This document shows positions 63,335 through 64,000 of a stretch of 64,000 nucleotides of DNA, one piece after another. How positions within the stretch are numbered: position 1 is the first letter of the stretch; each line of letters opens with the position of its first letter. Below the pieces are notes generated by a model, which saw nothing but the letters and a program-made list of their open reading frames with translations, had not been told where the DNA came from and did no database searches. Where the stretch lies: contig CAWIWF010000002.1 in the NCBI GenBank assembly GCA_963839815.1, positions 91,009-155,008 on the forward strand, written 5' to 3'. This DNA is from JACVRM01 sp963839815. GTDB taxonomy: Bacteria > Actinomycetota > Thermoleophilia > Gaiellales > Gaiellaceae. A program made the translations under genes and the position numbers.

Positions 63335-64000
63335 CCGAAGAGCACGAGCTCGGGCTCGCGCTCGCCGCGCAGCAGCTCCAGGTCGACCTCGACCCAGCGG
63401 AAGCCACGCGCCTCGGCGAGGGTCTGCGCCTGCGGGCGCACGCGCTGGCCGGCGAGGATGCCACGGCAGCCGGCGAGCTCCGGGTCGAGGCAGATCCGCT
63501 CGAGGTAGCGGCCGAGCTGCTCGACGGCGTCGATGCCGGCGATCCGCTTGACCTCGACCGCGACCCAGCCGTCCTCGGCGTCGCGGCAAACGAGGTCGAC
63601 CGGGCCGATGTCGGTCGGCCACTCGCGGCGGACGAGGCGCAGGCCGGGCTCGAGCGCCTCCGGGTGGGCTGCGAGCGCCTCCTGCAGGTCGCGCTCGACG
63701 CCGTCCTTCTCGAGCCCGGCCGGCTCGCCCATGTCGTGGCTGACGTCGCTCAGCACCTCGACGAGGCGGATCTCGAGCCGGTCCTCCGTCTTGCCGGCGC
63801 GCTTGCGCACCACGATCGCCTCCGCCGACTCCTCGACCACCGTCGGCGGGGTCATCCAGTTGAGAGGCTTGTAGCCGCCGGCGTCGGCGTGGACGAGCAC
63901 CGAGCCGTCCTCCTTCAGCAGCAGGAGGCGGGTCGCCTCGGGCAGGTAGGCCGAGAGACGACCGCTGTAGCGAACCTCGCAGCGGGCGACGAGCAGGCGC
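63331..64000 (-). CDS. nucS: Endonuclease NucS (start codon just beyond window edge)
   Basis: Mismatch-specific DNA endonuclease (EndoMS) that replaces MutS/MutL in actinobacteria. 222 codons are visible, missing only the first one or two residues: RLLVARCEVRYSGRL at the edge matches the NucS N-terminus. GGYKPLNWMTPPTVVEE is the DNA-binding part. The catalytic motifs are GPVDLVCRD and VAVEVKRIAGID (ExK, about residue 150), with EQLGRYLERI and RGILAGQRVRPQA behind them. The stop overlaps the stop of the kinase/peptide frame in CTAG. A good phylum marker. Confidence 0.95.
   Translation of the reverse strand, partial: RLLVARCEVRYSGRLSAYLPEATRLLLLKEDGSVLVHADAGGYKPLNWMTPPTVVEESAEAIVVRKRAGKTEDRLEIRLVEVLSDVSHDMGEPAGLEKDGVERDLQEALAAHPEALEPGLRLVRREWPTDIGPVDLVCRDAEDGWVAVEVKRIAGIDAVEQLGRYLERICLDPELAGCRGILAGQRVRPQAQTLAEARGFRWVEVDLELLRGEREPELVLFG

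Overview
The window is high-GC bacterial chromosome from an actinobacterium, most likely class Thermoleophilia (Gaiellales/Solirubrobacterales-like). The phylum call rests on NucS at the right edge (the actinobacterial mismatch endonuclease), frequent GTG starts, abundant leaderless-type promoters (a -10 hexamer 6-8 nt before the start codon) and the housekeeping order rpmE / DUF1385 / prfA / prmC / tsaC / glyA / upp / ATP synthase. The class is inferred, not proven. No tRNA, rRNA, CRISPR array, prophage, transposase or integrase was found, so this looks like core chromosome.

Layout. 1-1363: end of an ATP synthase operon (atpZ-like, atpI-like, atpB). 1445-2177: alpha/beta hydrolase. 2333-11539: surface-glycan locus with a secreted glucuronyl C5-epimerase-like protein, a DUF354 protein, a WecA/MraY-type transferase, a nucleotide-sugar dehydrogenase, two SDR epimerases and an unusual fusion of a TIM-barrel isomerase with a CapD-type 4,6-dehydratase. 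11546-11681: two near-identical hairpin repeats. 11739-22192: gamma-glutamyltransferase and housekeeping genes (upp, glyA, tsaC, prmC, prfA, an OsmC protein, DUF1385, rpmE, a threonine-dehydratase-like enzyme). 22421-25355: a DUF4389 membrane protein, an M48 protease and MscL with a zinc-ribbon tail. 25511-28943: complete electron-transfer-flavoprotein module etfB-etfA-ETF-QO. 29404-37692: M23 peptidase, VOC protein, enoyl-CoA hydratase, both subunits of a B12-dependent acyl-CoA mutase with isobutyryl-CoA-mutase-type active-site residues, a metallo-hydrolase, a MarR/MFS divergent pair and a beta-lactamase-fold hydrolase. 37840-43707: a 1955-residue exported protein with nine Cys-paired repeats. 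43704-51412: TauE-like permease, cobalamin adenosyltransferase, acyl-CoA dehydrogenase, HD-GYP regulator, 3-hydroxyacyl-CoA dehydrogenase, TIMP-like secreted protein and thiolase. 51499-63334: NYN nuclease, HelD-like helicase, a tiny basic protein, a cyclic-nucleotide-binding protein, GGDEF-EAL protein, a secreted HExxH metallopeptidase, a response regulator/sensor kinase pair and a possible Cys-rich small peptide. 63331-64000: nucS.

How the parts fit. Acyl-CoA dehydrogenase, enoyl-CoA hydratase, hydroxyacyl-CoA dehydrogenase and thiolase make a full beta-oxidation set. ETF and ETF-QO would carry its electrons to quinone. The acyl-CoA mutase with its adenosyltransferase would connect branched and straight C4 acyl-CoAs. 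HD-GYP and GGDEF-EAL proteins point to cyclic-di-GMP signalling.

Data quality. At least a dozen genes, including essential prfA, are split by single-base indels, mostly at short homopolymers. I read these as sequence errors and annotate the genes across the breaks, giving the break position each time.
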